Positions 1 through 9,486 of a stretch of 33,053 nt of DNA are shown here, piece after piece. Source of the DNA: Barthelona sp. PAP020 (taxonomy: Eukaryota; Metamonada: BaSk clade). Position 1 is the stretch's first letter. Every line of letters begins with the position of its first letter. The notes under the pieces are model-generated. The model made no database searches and was not told where the DNA came from. It worked only from the letters and a program-made list of their open reading frames with translations. The position numbers and the translations under genes are program-made. Where the stretch lies: the NCBI GenBank assembly GCA_040182905.1, contig JARQWU010000098.1:1-33053 (forward strand). The letters run 5' to 3'.

Positions 1-1049
1 GTGTTTATTTGGTTAAAGGCTTTCGAGGCCCGATTGATCTGTTGAAAAACTTTAGATTTTCTAAGGTAAAGTTCAAACTTTAAAATTTTGCTTTTGCAAA
101 AATACAAAAAAATAGGAATGAAGAATTTCTCCGAAATTCTCCTACTTGATCGTTCAAATTACATTTCAGTCCCTCAATTCCCCTCCTGGGATTTTGACTG
201 AAATTTACTAGAATGAGTTTTCTGAGTTTACTTTCTTTGTAAATAAATATAGTTGTTTCACAACTAGACCAATAAATTCCAAGTTCTTTCAATCAGAACA
301 ATTCAAACTTCATCCACTAAATTTTCCAGTTTTGAAAAATTTGGAAAAGTTTAGCTTTGATCATCAGAAGGCTTCTGAAAAGATAGTTGATTTTGTTTGA
401 CAAGTGGACTAATTGGCACAAAAATTTACAAAATTTTATATTTTGTGGAATTTTTACAAAAGATAAATATAATAAATTAAAATAAATTAAAATAAATTAA
501 ATTTGAATTGAATTAAAAAGAAATCATACCAACATTTTTTTTAATCATTTTCAAATCATATGAAATAGGCAAAACAATTAAATAAATAAAAAATTTGATA
601 ATTTTCAAAGTTGTTCAAAATTGAAAAGAAACTGGGATAAAAAGCACTCTATTTGAAGCAATTATAAAATAAAACGAAATTTTTACAAATTGATGAAATT
701 GAATTAAAACCTGAAATTTTGATAAATACACATTGATTTTTTGTTACTTTATTTTATAAAGACATTGATTTTGATAAAATAATTAAAGAAAACAAACATA
801 ACATATTATTTATTTTATTTTATTTAATTTATTTTATTTTATTTTTGACTTTTCCCTTTCTCTTTAATTCTTTGGTTCTTCTCCTTTCTGTTTTCTTTAA
901 TTTTGTAAAAAAAAGCGAATATCAGTAGTTAATAAAATAAAAAACTCAAAGACCTTCATATCTCAATTTTATCGGTTAATTTAGAAAAATGAAGCGAAGA
1001 AGAAATGTGGTGTATTTGATAAATTACAATTTTATTTTTTTATCCTTCA
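1..1049. other. AT-rich intergenic region downstream of DNA2
   Basis: No convincing gene was found here. A 70-codon minus-strand frame (80-292) has no recognisable motif and is probably chance. The first 45 bases are richer in G+C than the rest and could be the tail of a transcript that begins outside the window. The stretch also holds simple A/T repeats (471-500 and about 810-846). It lies at the 3' end of DNA2. Confidence 0.5.
471..500. repeat. Three perfect copies of a 10-bp A/T repeat
   Basis: The 10-mer AATAAATTAA occurs three times head to tail. A run of TTTTA-type pentamers at about 810-846 is roughly its reverse complement. Both are low-complexity DNA with no further visible meaning. 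Confidence 0.8.
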
Positions 1050-4000
1050 TCAAATAATTTGTGACAAATCTTCAAACAAACAAACTTGACGATTCGATTT
1101 TGAATCTGTTTCAATTATTTTGATCAAGTTTTTCAACAGTGGATTTGTTATGAGAGCTTTTGAATTACCAATCAATAAGAGCTTGACTTTTGCTCGTGAC
1201 AATAATACGTTAATACGTCGCCAATCATGAATCAATTGTCCAATTGAATTTCTTTCTGGATTATCCAACAATCCAATTATTATATCACGATCTTGACCTT
1301 GAAAAGAATCTGTTGTTGCGACAGTTATTGAATCAAAAATTGCTGAATTTTCCAATGAACGAGATAACATTTTCTTTATTAGCCTAACGTAGTATGAATA
1401 AAGACATATTACACCAATATCCTTATCTTCTACAGCAGAATAACAATATTTCAATAAGATAAGGATTTTACTCAACAAATCTTCATCATTGGTCACATTT
1501 TTGGTGTCTAACCAAATAATTGGATAGATTGGATTCAGTAGCTTATGAGTCAAATGCTGAATTTTCAACTTCTTTCTTGCAACTTGATTTGAAGCACATT
1601 TGAGTTCTCCACAATAAATAAGTCGGCTAACGAGATTGGAAATTGCTTTGTTCATTCGATATTGCAAATTCAACTTGCAAATAGTAGAGGGAAAATTACG
1701 ACATAACATCTCGAACATCGTAAGATCAACGTGATTTCTATCAGGAGATTGAATACGATTTACTGGTGGTAGTTGATAGGGATCACCAAAAAGAAAAAAT
1801 CGTTTTCCTTTCAATGCTGCAGCAATACACATCGGCAAGGGTAATTGACTGGCTTCATCAATAAACACGTGGGAATAAACTTGGTTTTCAAAAGGCAATT
1901 GGGATAACGATGCTGCAGTTGAGGCAATTACAGAGATATTACCAATAATTTGTCGATAAAATGAGATTTTATCTCCTGTGGAGGGAGGTTGCAGTGAAGA
2001 TAATAAAAAGATGGAATCAGTATCTAACATACTGCTGCAAGAACCATTTCTCCACACATATACATTTAATTCTAATAACTTGTTCACAACTTGATCTAAT
2101 GCCAAATTGGTATGGGATACAAGAAGAACATATCCTTCATTGGAAGCGCTTTTAATTTTACTCTGAACTAAAGCTTTGATAGCATGTGCTAAGGTAGTTG
2201 TCTTTCCACATCCTGCCATACCTAATATCAACAAAACATCTTGCATGGAAAAAGCCTTTGAAATGATTTCTTTTTGACACACGTTCAAGGAAGAAGAAAA
2301 ATAAGAATCTGGCGAAACTCGAAATGATGGAGATGATGGAGATGAAGGAACATTAACGATGAATTCAGGAAGATGCGTCTTCAATAGCAAAGATAGCACT
2401 TTATTCTGTTTTTGAGAAAATAATAAAGCTAAGATGGAATGCCGTTGCATCTTAGAAAACCTCAATTCACCCAAAGAGTTTAGATAGACGTGATCATTTC
2501 CAGTACTAAATTCCTCACGAACATCGATCGAACGAGAACAACCAACAACCAAACGATTTTTAAAAATTGGAACCTCAATGACATGATCATCCACACTCTT
2601 TTCATTTCCATTGGGATGAAAAACATTACAACAATCGAAAATAATTTTATCCCTCAGATCAATCTCTTTCAGATATTTCTTTACAAATTCTTCGGCTTCT
2701 ACGCTTGATGAAGGAACGTTGTTTTCAAAAATCTTGGACATATGTTGACAACTGCGCTTTTGAGGGCAATATTCACAGGACCTTTCATTGTCACATTTTG
2801 CTGGGAATTTTGGTTCAATTTCCAAATCTTCAATATCTGAAGGGGTAAAATCAATTTCTTCATCAATTGCATCATTTCTTTTAAAATCAAGCTCCATACT
2901 TTTTTCATTCCGAATATAGCTCAAATAAAAGCTGATACTGTTCGAACGATGAGAAAACAAGTCCCTTACTTCTGTAAAACTAAAATTTGTCTCATAAATA
3001 TCACCGCTTGTAAAGAACAAGATCGATTTTATTATGTTCGTCGAGCAATTGTATTTTTGACAGAACAAAAACATATATAGTTGCAACTGCATTCTGTAAT
3101 GCTGTATGCTGTAATTGTTAAATTTGCCACTCTTTATATCAACAATACAAATGACTTCATTTGACAGTTTAAAGGCTAAATCAATGGAACTGCTGATACC
3201 TAACTCTTGCGAATGGATACCGATTTCACTCCCAAAGAAAGTTAAAATATTCATATTTTTCAGAAAACTTTTGAAATTATCAACAATATTGCGCAAATAT
3301 AAACTAACACTGACTCTTTCTCTTTTGATATAAGCTAAATCTAAGGCAAAGTGCTCAATTGTATCGTCAATCAACAAATTCTCTTTTGCTTTTGAAACAG
3401 GAAAACACAGTGAACACTCTCTAGCAACCAATTGAAGAAAGTAATGAGCAATTTGACCATCCAATGCTGGCTGATTCGTCGAATCAATAAGCAAATCATC
3501 TTCAATACTGTTGAACAATAATCGATTGTCAAACATCAAATCTAAAAACAAACGGCGTGGACAGTTGACACCATTAACTAAAGAGGTCACAGAAACTGTC
3601 AATTGAGGATATAGACATATGAAAACAGGGGAATCAAACGTGATTACACGTAAATTCATGCAATTTTTACTCTCATAAACGATAGAGAATAAATCACCAC
3701 TCATTATGTTCAAGTCTTTCCAATCGTTGTGAAAACAAAAACTGTCACAAGAATCGGATTGCCCATTCACTGGATTTTGTTCATTCATATTTAAAACATT
3801 AAAAGCCTTAACATATCTGCAGCATCGTCTCTCATCCACAAATGAGTACAAACAAACATAAATTTCGACAGGATAGAATGGTTCATTCACAATAGTTGAC
3901 AATTCCTCATATGAATACAATTTGTGCGATTTTTTTGTTTTGAAACCTTCTTTCTTCACTGAAATTATACTTGGAACTACAATATTTGTGGAATCAACAG

Positions 4001-4535
4001 TCTCAGCAATCACATCATCAAAATCCACAGATGAACAATCAGAACTATCAACATTTTCAAAACTTTCTTTGTTTGCAGTCTCATCATCAGCTTCTTTGAA
4101 TAAACATCCAAAAATTGTTTGATCTTTCAATCCTAAAGTTGGTTTTCTTATCGGTGATGCATATTTATCATTATTTGGTGATTTAAGAGGAGAAGGATTG
4201 CAAATATCAGGTGTATTCAATTCATGATATCCAATATCAACAAAATCATCATCAAAACTACTGTTATTATGCTTTTTTGAATCATATATATTACTTTTGT
4301 CTTTTGACATTAAAGGACTCACAGTGGTATCTGGTTCATTGTCATTATTTGGTGTACTTATGATATTTCCTTCCCATTCATTATTAATAAAAGGATTTCG
4401 CTTTAAAGAAGGATTTTCTTTCTCATTTACAATGGTTTCTTCAACATTTTTGATCTCAGCATCTTTTTTTTGAATAAATTGTGTGAAAATTAGTTGTTTC
4501 CTTCTTTGTTTTGTGTTGTTTCTATTCAACACCAT
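1050..4535 (-). CDS. DNA2: DNA2-type nuclease-helicase
   Basis: This 1161-residue protein matches DNA2, the enzyme that trims long flaps during Okazaki fragment maturation and resects DNA ends. Residues 1-200 are low-complexity and probably disordered. A RecB-like nuclease follows, with D452 (IDLAF), D466 and K468 (VDIKSGK) and the QLQLY helix at about 483-487. Four cysteines fit the DNA2 iron-sulphur cluster: C325 before the nuclease and C587, C590, C596 after it, in Cx2Cx5C spacing. The superfamily 1 helicase has Walker A GMAGCGKT (772-779), DEASQ (893-897), GDPYQLPPV (917-925), LQYRM (957-961), the SFQGQDRD segment near 1077 and RRINVLLSRAK (1106-1116). All catalytic residues checked are present, so the enzyme looks active. 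It is divergently transcribed from RAB7 across about 180 bp. The start is the first ATG, and no intron is needed. Confidence 0.93.
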   Translation of the reverse strand: MVLNRNNTKQRRKQLIFTQFIQKKDAEIKNVEETIVNEKENPSLKRNPFINNEWEGNIISTPNNDNEPDTTVSPLMSKDKSNIYDSKKHNNSSFDDDFVDIGYHELNTPDICNPSPLKSPNNDKYASPIRKPTLGLKDQTIFGCLFKEADDETANKESFENVDSSDCSSVDFDDVIAETVDSTNIVVPSIISVKKEGFKTKKSHKLYSYEELSTIVNEPFYPVEIYVCLYSFVDERRCCRYVKAFNVLNMNEQNPVNGQSDSCDSFCFHNDWKDLNIMSGDLFSIVYESKNCMNLRVITFDSPVFICLYPQLTVSVTSLVNGVNCPRRLFLDLMFDNRLLFNSIEDDLLIDSTNQPALDGQIAHYFLQLVARECSLCFPVSKAKENLLIDDTIEHFALDLAYIKRERVSVSLYLRNIVDNFKSFLKNMNILTFFGSEIGIHSQELGISSSIDLAFKLSNEVICIVDIKSGKFNNYSIQHYRMQLQLYMFLFCQKYNCSTNIIKSILFFTSGDIYETNFSFTEVRDLFSHRSNSISFYLSYIRNEKSMELDFKRNDAIDEEIDFTPSDIEDLEIEPKFPAKCDNERSCEYCPQKRSCQHMSKIFENNVPSSSVEAEEFVKKYLKEIDLRDKIIFDCCNVFHPNGNEKSVDDHVIEVPIFKNRLVVGCSRSIDVREEFSTGNDHVYLNSLGELRFSKMQRHSILALLFSQKQNKVLSLLLKTHLPEFIVNVPSSPSSPSFRVSPDSYFSSSLNVCQKEIISKAFSMQDVLLILGMAGCGKTTTLAHAIKALVQSKIKSASNEGYVLLVSHTNLALDQVVNKLLELNVYVWRNGSCSSMLDTDSIFLLSSLQPPSTGDKISFYRQIIGNISVIASTAASLSQLPFENQVYSHVFIDEASQLPLPMCIAAALKGKRFFLFGDPYQLPPVNRIQSPDRNHVDLTMFEMLCRNFPSTICKLNLQYRMNKAISNLVSRLIYCGELKCASNQVARKKLKIQHLTHKLLNPIYPIIWLDTKNVTNDEDLLSKILILLKYCYSAVEDKDIGVICLYSYYVRLIKKMLSRSLENSAIFDSITVATTDSFQGQDRDIIIGLLDNPERNSIGQLIHDWRRINVLLSRAKVKLLLIGNSKALITNPLLKNLIKIIETDSKSNRQVCLFEDLSQII

Positions 4536-4715
4536 ATCATCATGAAAAATCTAAATTTTCCTTTTCGGACAACAAAATTATTTTTTTATAAGAATAAAAA
4601 AGCTTTTTCATCTTTAGAGTAGCTAAATATCAAAATTTTAAAAGAGGTATGAAAGAATTTGAAATCCTTCCAGATTTTTAATAAATATTTTTTTGTTGTC
4701 TTTCATCAGATTATT

Positions 4716-5381
4716 ATGGCTACAAGAAAAAAATTCTTATTGAAAGTCATCCTTTTAGGTGAACCTGGGTATTTTATTATCAGACATAGAAACTAACTTT
4801 CAAGTGTTGGAAAAACTGCTTTAATGACTCAATTCTGTACGAAACGTTTTTCTGCCCAATATAGAGCCACATTGGGTGCTGAATTTCTTTCTAGAGACAT
4901 TGAAATCGATGATAGAAGAGTAAGTCTTCAAATATGGGATACTGCTGGTCATGAAAGATTCCAATCTTTGGGTTCTGTTTTTTTCCGTGGGGCTGATGCT
5001 TGTATTTTAGTTTTTGATGTAACTAATAAGACATCTTTTGATAAACTTACCAATTGGCATCATCAATTCAGTGTTCAAGCCATTAGTTCTGAACCTGACA
5101 CTTTCCCTTTTATTGTTATTGGTAATAAATGCGATAAAGAAGTCGATGAAAGAACCGTTACTCCACATGAAGCCAAGCGTTGGTGTACACATAATGGTTT
5201 TGAATATTTTGAAACCTCTGCAAAAGAAAATACCAATGTTGAAGAGGCTTTCAGAAACGCTGCTAAAAAGGCACTTCAAAGAAGTATGAACAGTGCTGGT
5301 CAGCAGAGTTTTTCAAATGCCATTCCCACAATGGAAGTTCGCAATACAGAGAGTGATGCTGATACTGGTTGTTCTTGTTAA
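4716..5381 (+). CDS. RAB7: Rab7-like small GTPase (two exons)
   Basis: Exon 1 is 4716-4768 and exon 2 is 4805-5381. Joined, they give 209 residues, close to the usual Rab7 length of about 207. Rab7 controls late endosome and lysosome traffic. The start MATRKKFLLKVILLGEPG resembles Rab7 N-termini, the first exon supplies the P-loop, and the protein ends in CSC for double geranylgeranylation. NKCD and ETSAK guanine-binding motifs are present. Two key residues are odd. The P-loop reads GEPGVGKT (15-22), with Pro17 at the Ras Gly12 position. The switch II motif reads DTAGHE, with His67 where Rab7 has catalytic Gln67. Family knowledge predicts altered GTP hydrolysis; this is inference. Starting at the internal ATG at 4824 would lose the P-loop, so the spliced form is preferred. 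Confidence 0.9.
4769..4804 (+). other. 36-nt spliceosomal intron in RAB7
   Basis: The intron starts GTATTT and ends ACTAACTTTCAAG, so the branch site directly abuts the acceptor. Removing it restores GG|T as the second glycine codon of the P-loop and joins two frames into a full Rab7. It is among the shortest spliceosomal introns known for eukaryotes. Confidence 0.9.
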
Positions 5382-5493
5382 GTGATTTATTCTTTAAATT
5401 ACAATGAGTTTTGATAAAATTATGATTGATTGTTTGTTTGTTTGAGAAAGTGAGATTTTTTTTTTTCTTTTTGTTCAAAAATTGGCCCCACAA

Positions 5494-6066
5494 ATGAGTT
5501 CAAACGAAGCAAAAAAGGTAGATGGAGATATTGATGTGATGAATGAAGTTCTAAATAGCATGCCTTTGGATTATTTAATTTCTGCACCTATTGTTGCAGC
5601 TAATCGTGCCAATGAGGAAATGCAAAAAAGTACATTAAATTTTATTGAAGATTTATTGGATGAAAACCGATGTTTCAAAACTGCAACTTTCACTGTTCCT
5701 TCCAACAATCAGTATTCATCTAATGATCTCAGCTTAACTGTGCCCATTGCTTCATTGATTAATCCTCCAAGTATGATTGTTAGAGAAGTTGGAATTGATT
5801 TTTCTATGGAAGTTGGCCATACTGAAGTTGATACTTCATCAACAAATATGAAAGCCAAAGGAGGGGTTGATTTACCTTTATTAAAAAAGCCTATTGTTTC
5901 TGGAAAAGTTTCTTCTTCTCAAAGAAGTGAAAGAACAACAGATAGATCAGCTAAATACAGATTAAAACTTATTGCTACACAAGATGAAGTACCTGAAGGT
6001 TTGGCCAGGTTAAATAATATTCTTTCGCAATCAATATATGCCGTTCCAAAATCTAAAAAATTATAA
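5494..6066 (+). CDS. DUF2589-like protein
   Basis: This is a 190-residue protein starting at ATG 5494, 112 bases after the RAB7 stop; the frame upstream offers only TTG. Three blocks resemble the DUF2589 family. The N-terminal helix (about 23-55) carries PLDYLISAPIVAANRANEEM. A central beta region (about 77-105) carries LTVPIASLINPPSMIV followed by GIDFSMEV. The C-terminal block (about 152-180) carries KYRLKLIATQ and then VPEGLARLNNILSQSI. The family's biochemical role is unknown to me, and I know it mainly from bacteria. There is no signal peptide or membrane helix. Base composition and codon use look like the neighbours, so if the gene was acquired laterally it is old and adapted. Family membership rests on recall of the pattern, not on a search. 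Confidence 0.65.
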   Translation: MSSNEAKKVDGDIDVMNEVLNSMPLDYLISAPIVAANRANEEMQKSTLNFIEDLLDENRCFKTATFTVPSNNQYSSNDLSLTVPIASLINPPSMIVREVGIDFSMEVGHTEVDTSSTNMKAKGGVDLPLLKKPIVSGKVSSSQRSERTTDRSAKYRLKLIATQDEVPEGLARLNNILSQSIYAVPKSKKL

Positions 6067-6431
6067 AATTGTATTTCATCTTCAATAGTCTTTAACGCAG
6101 CCAAATATTTTTAAATAAGATAAATTAATATGTATCACCTGGTTTTTATTTTTGCATCTGAGTTAATGCATGTTTTTTTTGAGAAGGATAAAATAAAGGA
6201 AGATTGAATTGATGATAAAGTTTTATTCAAAATTTAGAAAAGAATACTATCAATTTCAGTGAATAATGATGTGAGAATGTTCCCTTTTGTTTTTGATAAG
6301 AGTTCATTTTTAGAAATTCTTGTTTTAACCATTTGAGATTAAAACCAATAAATAATGATACTTAAAAATCAGTAAAAAAAAGCCATTATTTTTTTATTTG
6401 TTTCAATTTTCATTCAATTTTTTGAGTTTAG
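6067..6431. other. Intergenic region between the DUF2589-like gene and EIF2B5
   Basis: The 365 bases are AT-rich. They must hold the 3' end of the DUF2589-like gene and the promoter of the next gene. A TTCATTCAATTT element lies about 15-25 bases before the EIF2B5 start and resembles a TCA-type initiator. No further gene or clear RNA structure is visible. Confidence 0.4.
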
Positions 6432-8498
6432 ATGAGCACAGACATTCAAAAACCAAGACAATGTTTGTTTATACCACATTCTGGGTCGAATGAATTGAAA
6501 AAGTGGAATTCTGATTCACCTGAATGGCTTATTCCAATACTTGATCAACCAGTTATATTATACACTTTAGAAATGATTGAAGCTTCATCTTTTGATGAAG
6601 TTTTTATAGTAATTTCTGATAATGAGAAAGATTTATTGGAAGATCTGTTAAAGACAACCAAATATTCTTCAGAAGGCAGACTCAGTAAAGTTGTTGTAAC
6701 TTTAGTTTCCATATCCAAAGATTATACCAGTTTTGGTGAAATTTTAAGAGCTTTAATTGATACTCCGTTATTTAAGAATGAATTAGAAAAGCATGTTGTT
6801 GTAATACATGGTTGTGTTATTTCGTCTCTAAATTTGAAATCTTTACTTGAATCTCATAAAGAAGCTTTTGGAAAAGAGGATGGATTGTTGTTTACTATTG
6901 CTGCCCAATCTCTAAAGTTGGGGCATTCAAATCAAACGAAATTGTCCCATTCTATTTTCATGGTTGATGAAAATGATATTATGCTTGACTGTGTTGATAG
7001 AAATGAAATTACAAATGTTTCAATTGAGTGTTTCAGAAAAACAGTTGGTAAGCCTTTTTTGATTCGAAATGATTTGAATCGTACTGGGATTTATGTTTTT
7101 TCATACAAGGGTTTTGAAGCAATGGGGTCACTTCATAATTTTGACATTCATCACATCGATGAGTTTTTGAAGCGTATTCAATGGGTATTGGGACAACGTG
7201 TTCGAATTGAGGTTATTGATGCGTCTAATTTAGCAATGAGGATAGACAATTTTAATTCTATGTTTTTGGCTTCAATCAATTATATGAGACATTTTTTTTA
7301 TCCATTAACTCCTCAAAACTTAAGAAATGTGAGTTTAACAGCGTTTGGTACGTATAGAAATCAATCATCCCAATTGAGTCATGATATCTTGATGAGTTCC
7401 CCTTTATTTATTGGGGAACATTCACATATTGGTTCCAAAACGAAATTACAAAGTTGTGTCATCAGTAAAAACTGTTCCATTGGAAAGGACTGTCATTTGG
7501 AGAATTGTTACATTTTACCTGGTGTTAGAGTTGATAATGACATTTCTCTTTCAAATTGTGTGGTCTTACCGAACGTTACAGTAACTAACAGATTGCCCTT
7601 TCCACAAAGCTCAATTATTCAACTTCCTGAAACTAAATTTGAGCGATTACCTTACGTTCATATTGAAAATTCTACAACTGGTACGGAAGACAATTTCAGT
7701 AAGATTAATAGGTTCATCGCACAAACAAAACAAGCGATTGTGTTAGGCATTATTAAAAAAAGTGATTACACTGATGTTTTTTCAGGTATTAAATCTTCCA
7801 GGTTCTCTTTTCAATTAAAAAATCAAGATCTGATCATGCCTATCATGATTGGGTGCATTGATTGTGCACTATTCAAATGTATAAACGATGCTAAGCCTTT
7901 ACAAAGTTTCTTGAATCATTTGATGCAGGCAAAAGATTATTTAAGTTTGAAACAATTCTTTTCAGATGATTCTGAAGACCCAAAAACATTGATTGAAGAA
8001 ATTGTTGCGTATTTGATTGATTTGAAGGAATTAAAGACTGTTGAAGATTTGGAGGAAAATTTCCAGTTTTATAGACTCAGTAATGATGCCTTTTTAAGAC
8101 AGTTCATTTTTGGAGTTGAAAACGATTATGATTGGGAGCAAATTTTGTTGATATGCCAAGAATTATACAAGACTTTCCCATTCATTATCAAACTTTTGTT
8201 TTCAATGAATGTTTTATCAAGAGATAATCTTATTTACTGGATTCAAGATGTTTGGGATCATGCAGAGGAGGAAGATGATGTAGAAAATGCAGAAAATTTG
8301 GATATTCAATTCACTCAAATGTTAACACCTTTGTTACAACAGACTGAAGAAGAGAGCAGTGATGATGAATCTGATTCAGATTATGAGTCGAGTAGTGATG
8401 ACAGTGGTGATTCTGGTGATGATTCTGAAGAAGAAGAAGAAGAAGAAGAAGAAGAAGAAGAAGAAGATGATGATGATGATAGTCAAGAAAGTAGTTAA
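6432..8498 (+). CDS. EIF2B5: Translation initiation factor eIF2B, epsilon subunit
   Basis: This 688-residue protein is the catalytic subunit of eIF2B, the cytosolic guanine nucleotide exchange factor that recharges eIF2 with GTP. The N-terminus (about 1-270) is a nucleotidyltransferase-like fold and includes PEWLIPILDQPVILYTLEMI. Residues about 320-385 form a left-handed beta-helix of hexapeptide repeats (IGEHSHIG, CSIGKDCHLENC, VVLPNVTV). The helical W2/eIF5C-like catalytic domain covers about 470-615. The end is an acidic tail with 13 Glu codons then 5 Asp codons, a GAA/GAT microsatellite. The length is close to other epsilon subunits (about 700). No intron is needed. Confidence 0.9.
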   Translation: MSTDIQKPRQCLFIPHSGSNELKKWNSDSPEWLIPILDQPVILYTLEMIEASSFDEVFIVISDNEKDLLEDLLKTTKYSSEGRLSKVVVTLVSISKDYTSFGEILRALIDTPLFKNELEKHVVVIHGCVISSLNLKSLLESHKEAFGKEDGLLFTIAAQSLKLGHSNQTKLSHSIFMVDENDIMLDCVDRNEITNVSIECFRKTVGKPFLIRNDLNRTGIYVFSYKGFEAMGSLHNFDIHHIDEFLKRIQWVLGQRVRIEVIDASNLAMRIDNFNSMFLASINYMRHFFYPLTPQNLRNVSLTAFGTYRNQSSQLSHDILMSSPLFIGEHSHIGSKTKLQSCVISKNCSIGKDCHLENCYILPGVRVDNDISLSNCVVLPNVTVTNRLPFPQSSIIQLPETKFERLPYVHIENSTTGTEDNFSKINRFIAQTKQAIVLGIIKKSDYTDVFSGIKSSRFSFQLKNQDLIMPIMIGCIDCALFKCINDAKPLQSFLNHLMQAKDYLSLKQFFSDDSEDPKTLIEEIVAYLIDLKELKTVEDLEENFQFYRLSNDAFLRQFIFGVENDYDWEQILLICQELYKTFPFIIKLLFSMNVLSRDNLIYWIQDVWDHAEEEDDVENAENLDIQFTQMLTPLLQQTEEESSDDESDSDYESSSDDSGDSGDDSEEEEEEEEEEEEEDDDDDSQESS
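8427..8480 (+). repeat. GAA(13)-GAT(5) trinucleotide repeat in EIF2B5
   Basis: Thirteen GAA codons then five GAT codons encode the acidic tail of eIF2B epsilon. Such a repeat is likely to vary in length between strains. Confidence 0.95.
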
Positions 8499-8678
8499 GA
8501 AGAAAATTTGCAATGAATTTATAAAAGAATTGTTTTTTCATATTTTATTTTGACGGTTTTATTGTATTTTTTAACTTTTTTCTGTTGAACATCAATCTTT
8601 AATTAAAATTCTTTTTTGATATTTAGCACTTGTAAATAAATTTCTTTTCAATAATTTTCTTTGTAACTATCATTTTAT

Positions 8679-9323
8679 ATGAGTGTGTGGACTCCTTTAG
8701 AGGCAGATTGTGAATCTTTAAATACATATATCACCAATTTGGGTTGTGAAAATCTTCAATTGGTTGATTTATATGGTTTTGAACAAATGTTTTATGATAT
8801 GGTACCTCAACCTGTTCACGCTTTAATTTTATTATATCCTTTAAATGATTCAATTGTTGAGTTCGAAAAAAAATCAAATTTTGTAGAAAAACCTGAAAAA
8901 ATTACATATCTAAAACAATATATTGGTAATGCTTGTGGTACAATTGCGTTATTACACAGTATCTTGAATACTCAAACTGCTCAAATTCTTCCTGATTCTA
9001 TTTTAGATAAAATTCAAAAATTCAATGGAACTCCTGAAGAGATTGGTAATTTTTTGATGGATTTTGAGAAATTAGAAAGTGTTCATCAAGAATCTGCTGC
9101 TGAACAACTTACTGAAGTTCCTTCTGATGTTGATTTGCATTTTATTGCTTTTGTTGAAAAAGATGGACAATTGTATGAATTGGATGGTAGAAAAGAAGGT
9201 GTTGTTTCAAGGGGACCAATCCTTGAATCTTTTTTATCATCTTGTGGAAATGTTTGTAATGAATATATTTATAACGCCTCTGGTGATTTTAGATTTAATG
9301 CAATGGCTTTGGTTGATGTGTAA
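8679..9323 (+). CDS. Ubiquitin carboxyl-terminal hydrolase, UCH (peptidase C12) family
   Basis: This is a 214-residue cysteine protease that releases ubiquitin from small C-terminal adducts; it resembles UCHL1/UCHL3. The start WTPLEAD and the motif MVPQPVHALILLYP match the family N-terminus. Catalytic residues are visible: Gln80 (oxyanion, LKQYIGNAC), Cys86 (NACGTIALLH), His154 (DLHFIAFV) and Asp169 (LYELDGR). The length fits a bare UCH domain (about 220-230) with no UCH37-like extension. The enzyme should be active and cytosolic. TATCATTTTAT sits just before the ATG, a plausible initiator-type promoter. It converges with the PDI gene across 163 bases. Confidence 0.93.
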   Translation: MSVWTPLEADCESLNTYITNLGCENLQLVDLYGFEQMFYDMVPQPVHALILLYPLNDSIVEFEKKSNFVEKPEKITYLKQYIGNACGTIALLHSILNTQTAQILPDSILDKIQKFNGTPEEIGNFLMDFEKLESVHQESAAEQLTEVPSDVDLHFIAFVEKDGQLYELDGRKEGVVSRGPILESFLSSCGNVCNEYIYNASGDFRFNAMALVDV

Positions 9324-9486
9324 CCACAAATAACTTAAATGTAAATATTTTGTGAATTTTTGTTTTTATCTTATTTTTGGTTTTAGGAATTCTCAACCTA
9401 AGATCAATAATAATCAAACAAAATTGACAAATTCATAAACCAAGGTATGAATATACACACAATTGGAATGTAAAAAAAAAGAAACC

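Noticed and set aside
80-292. 70-codon minus-strand frame
   Set aside because: No motif, no neighbour support, and composition like the surrounding non-coding DNA.
5482-5493. Upstream start for the DUF2589-like gene
   Set aside because: The codon at 5482 is TTG; the first ATG is at 5494.
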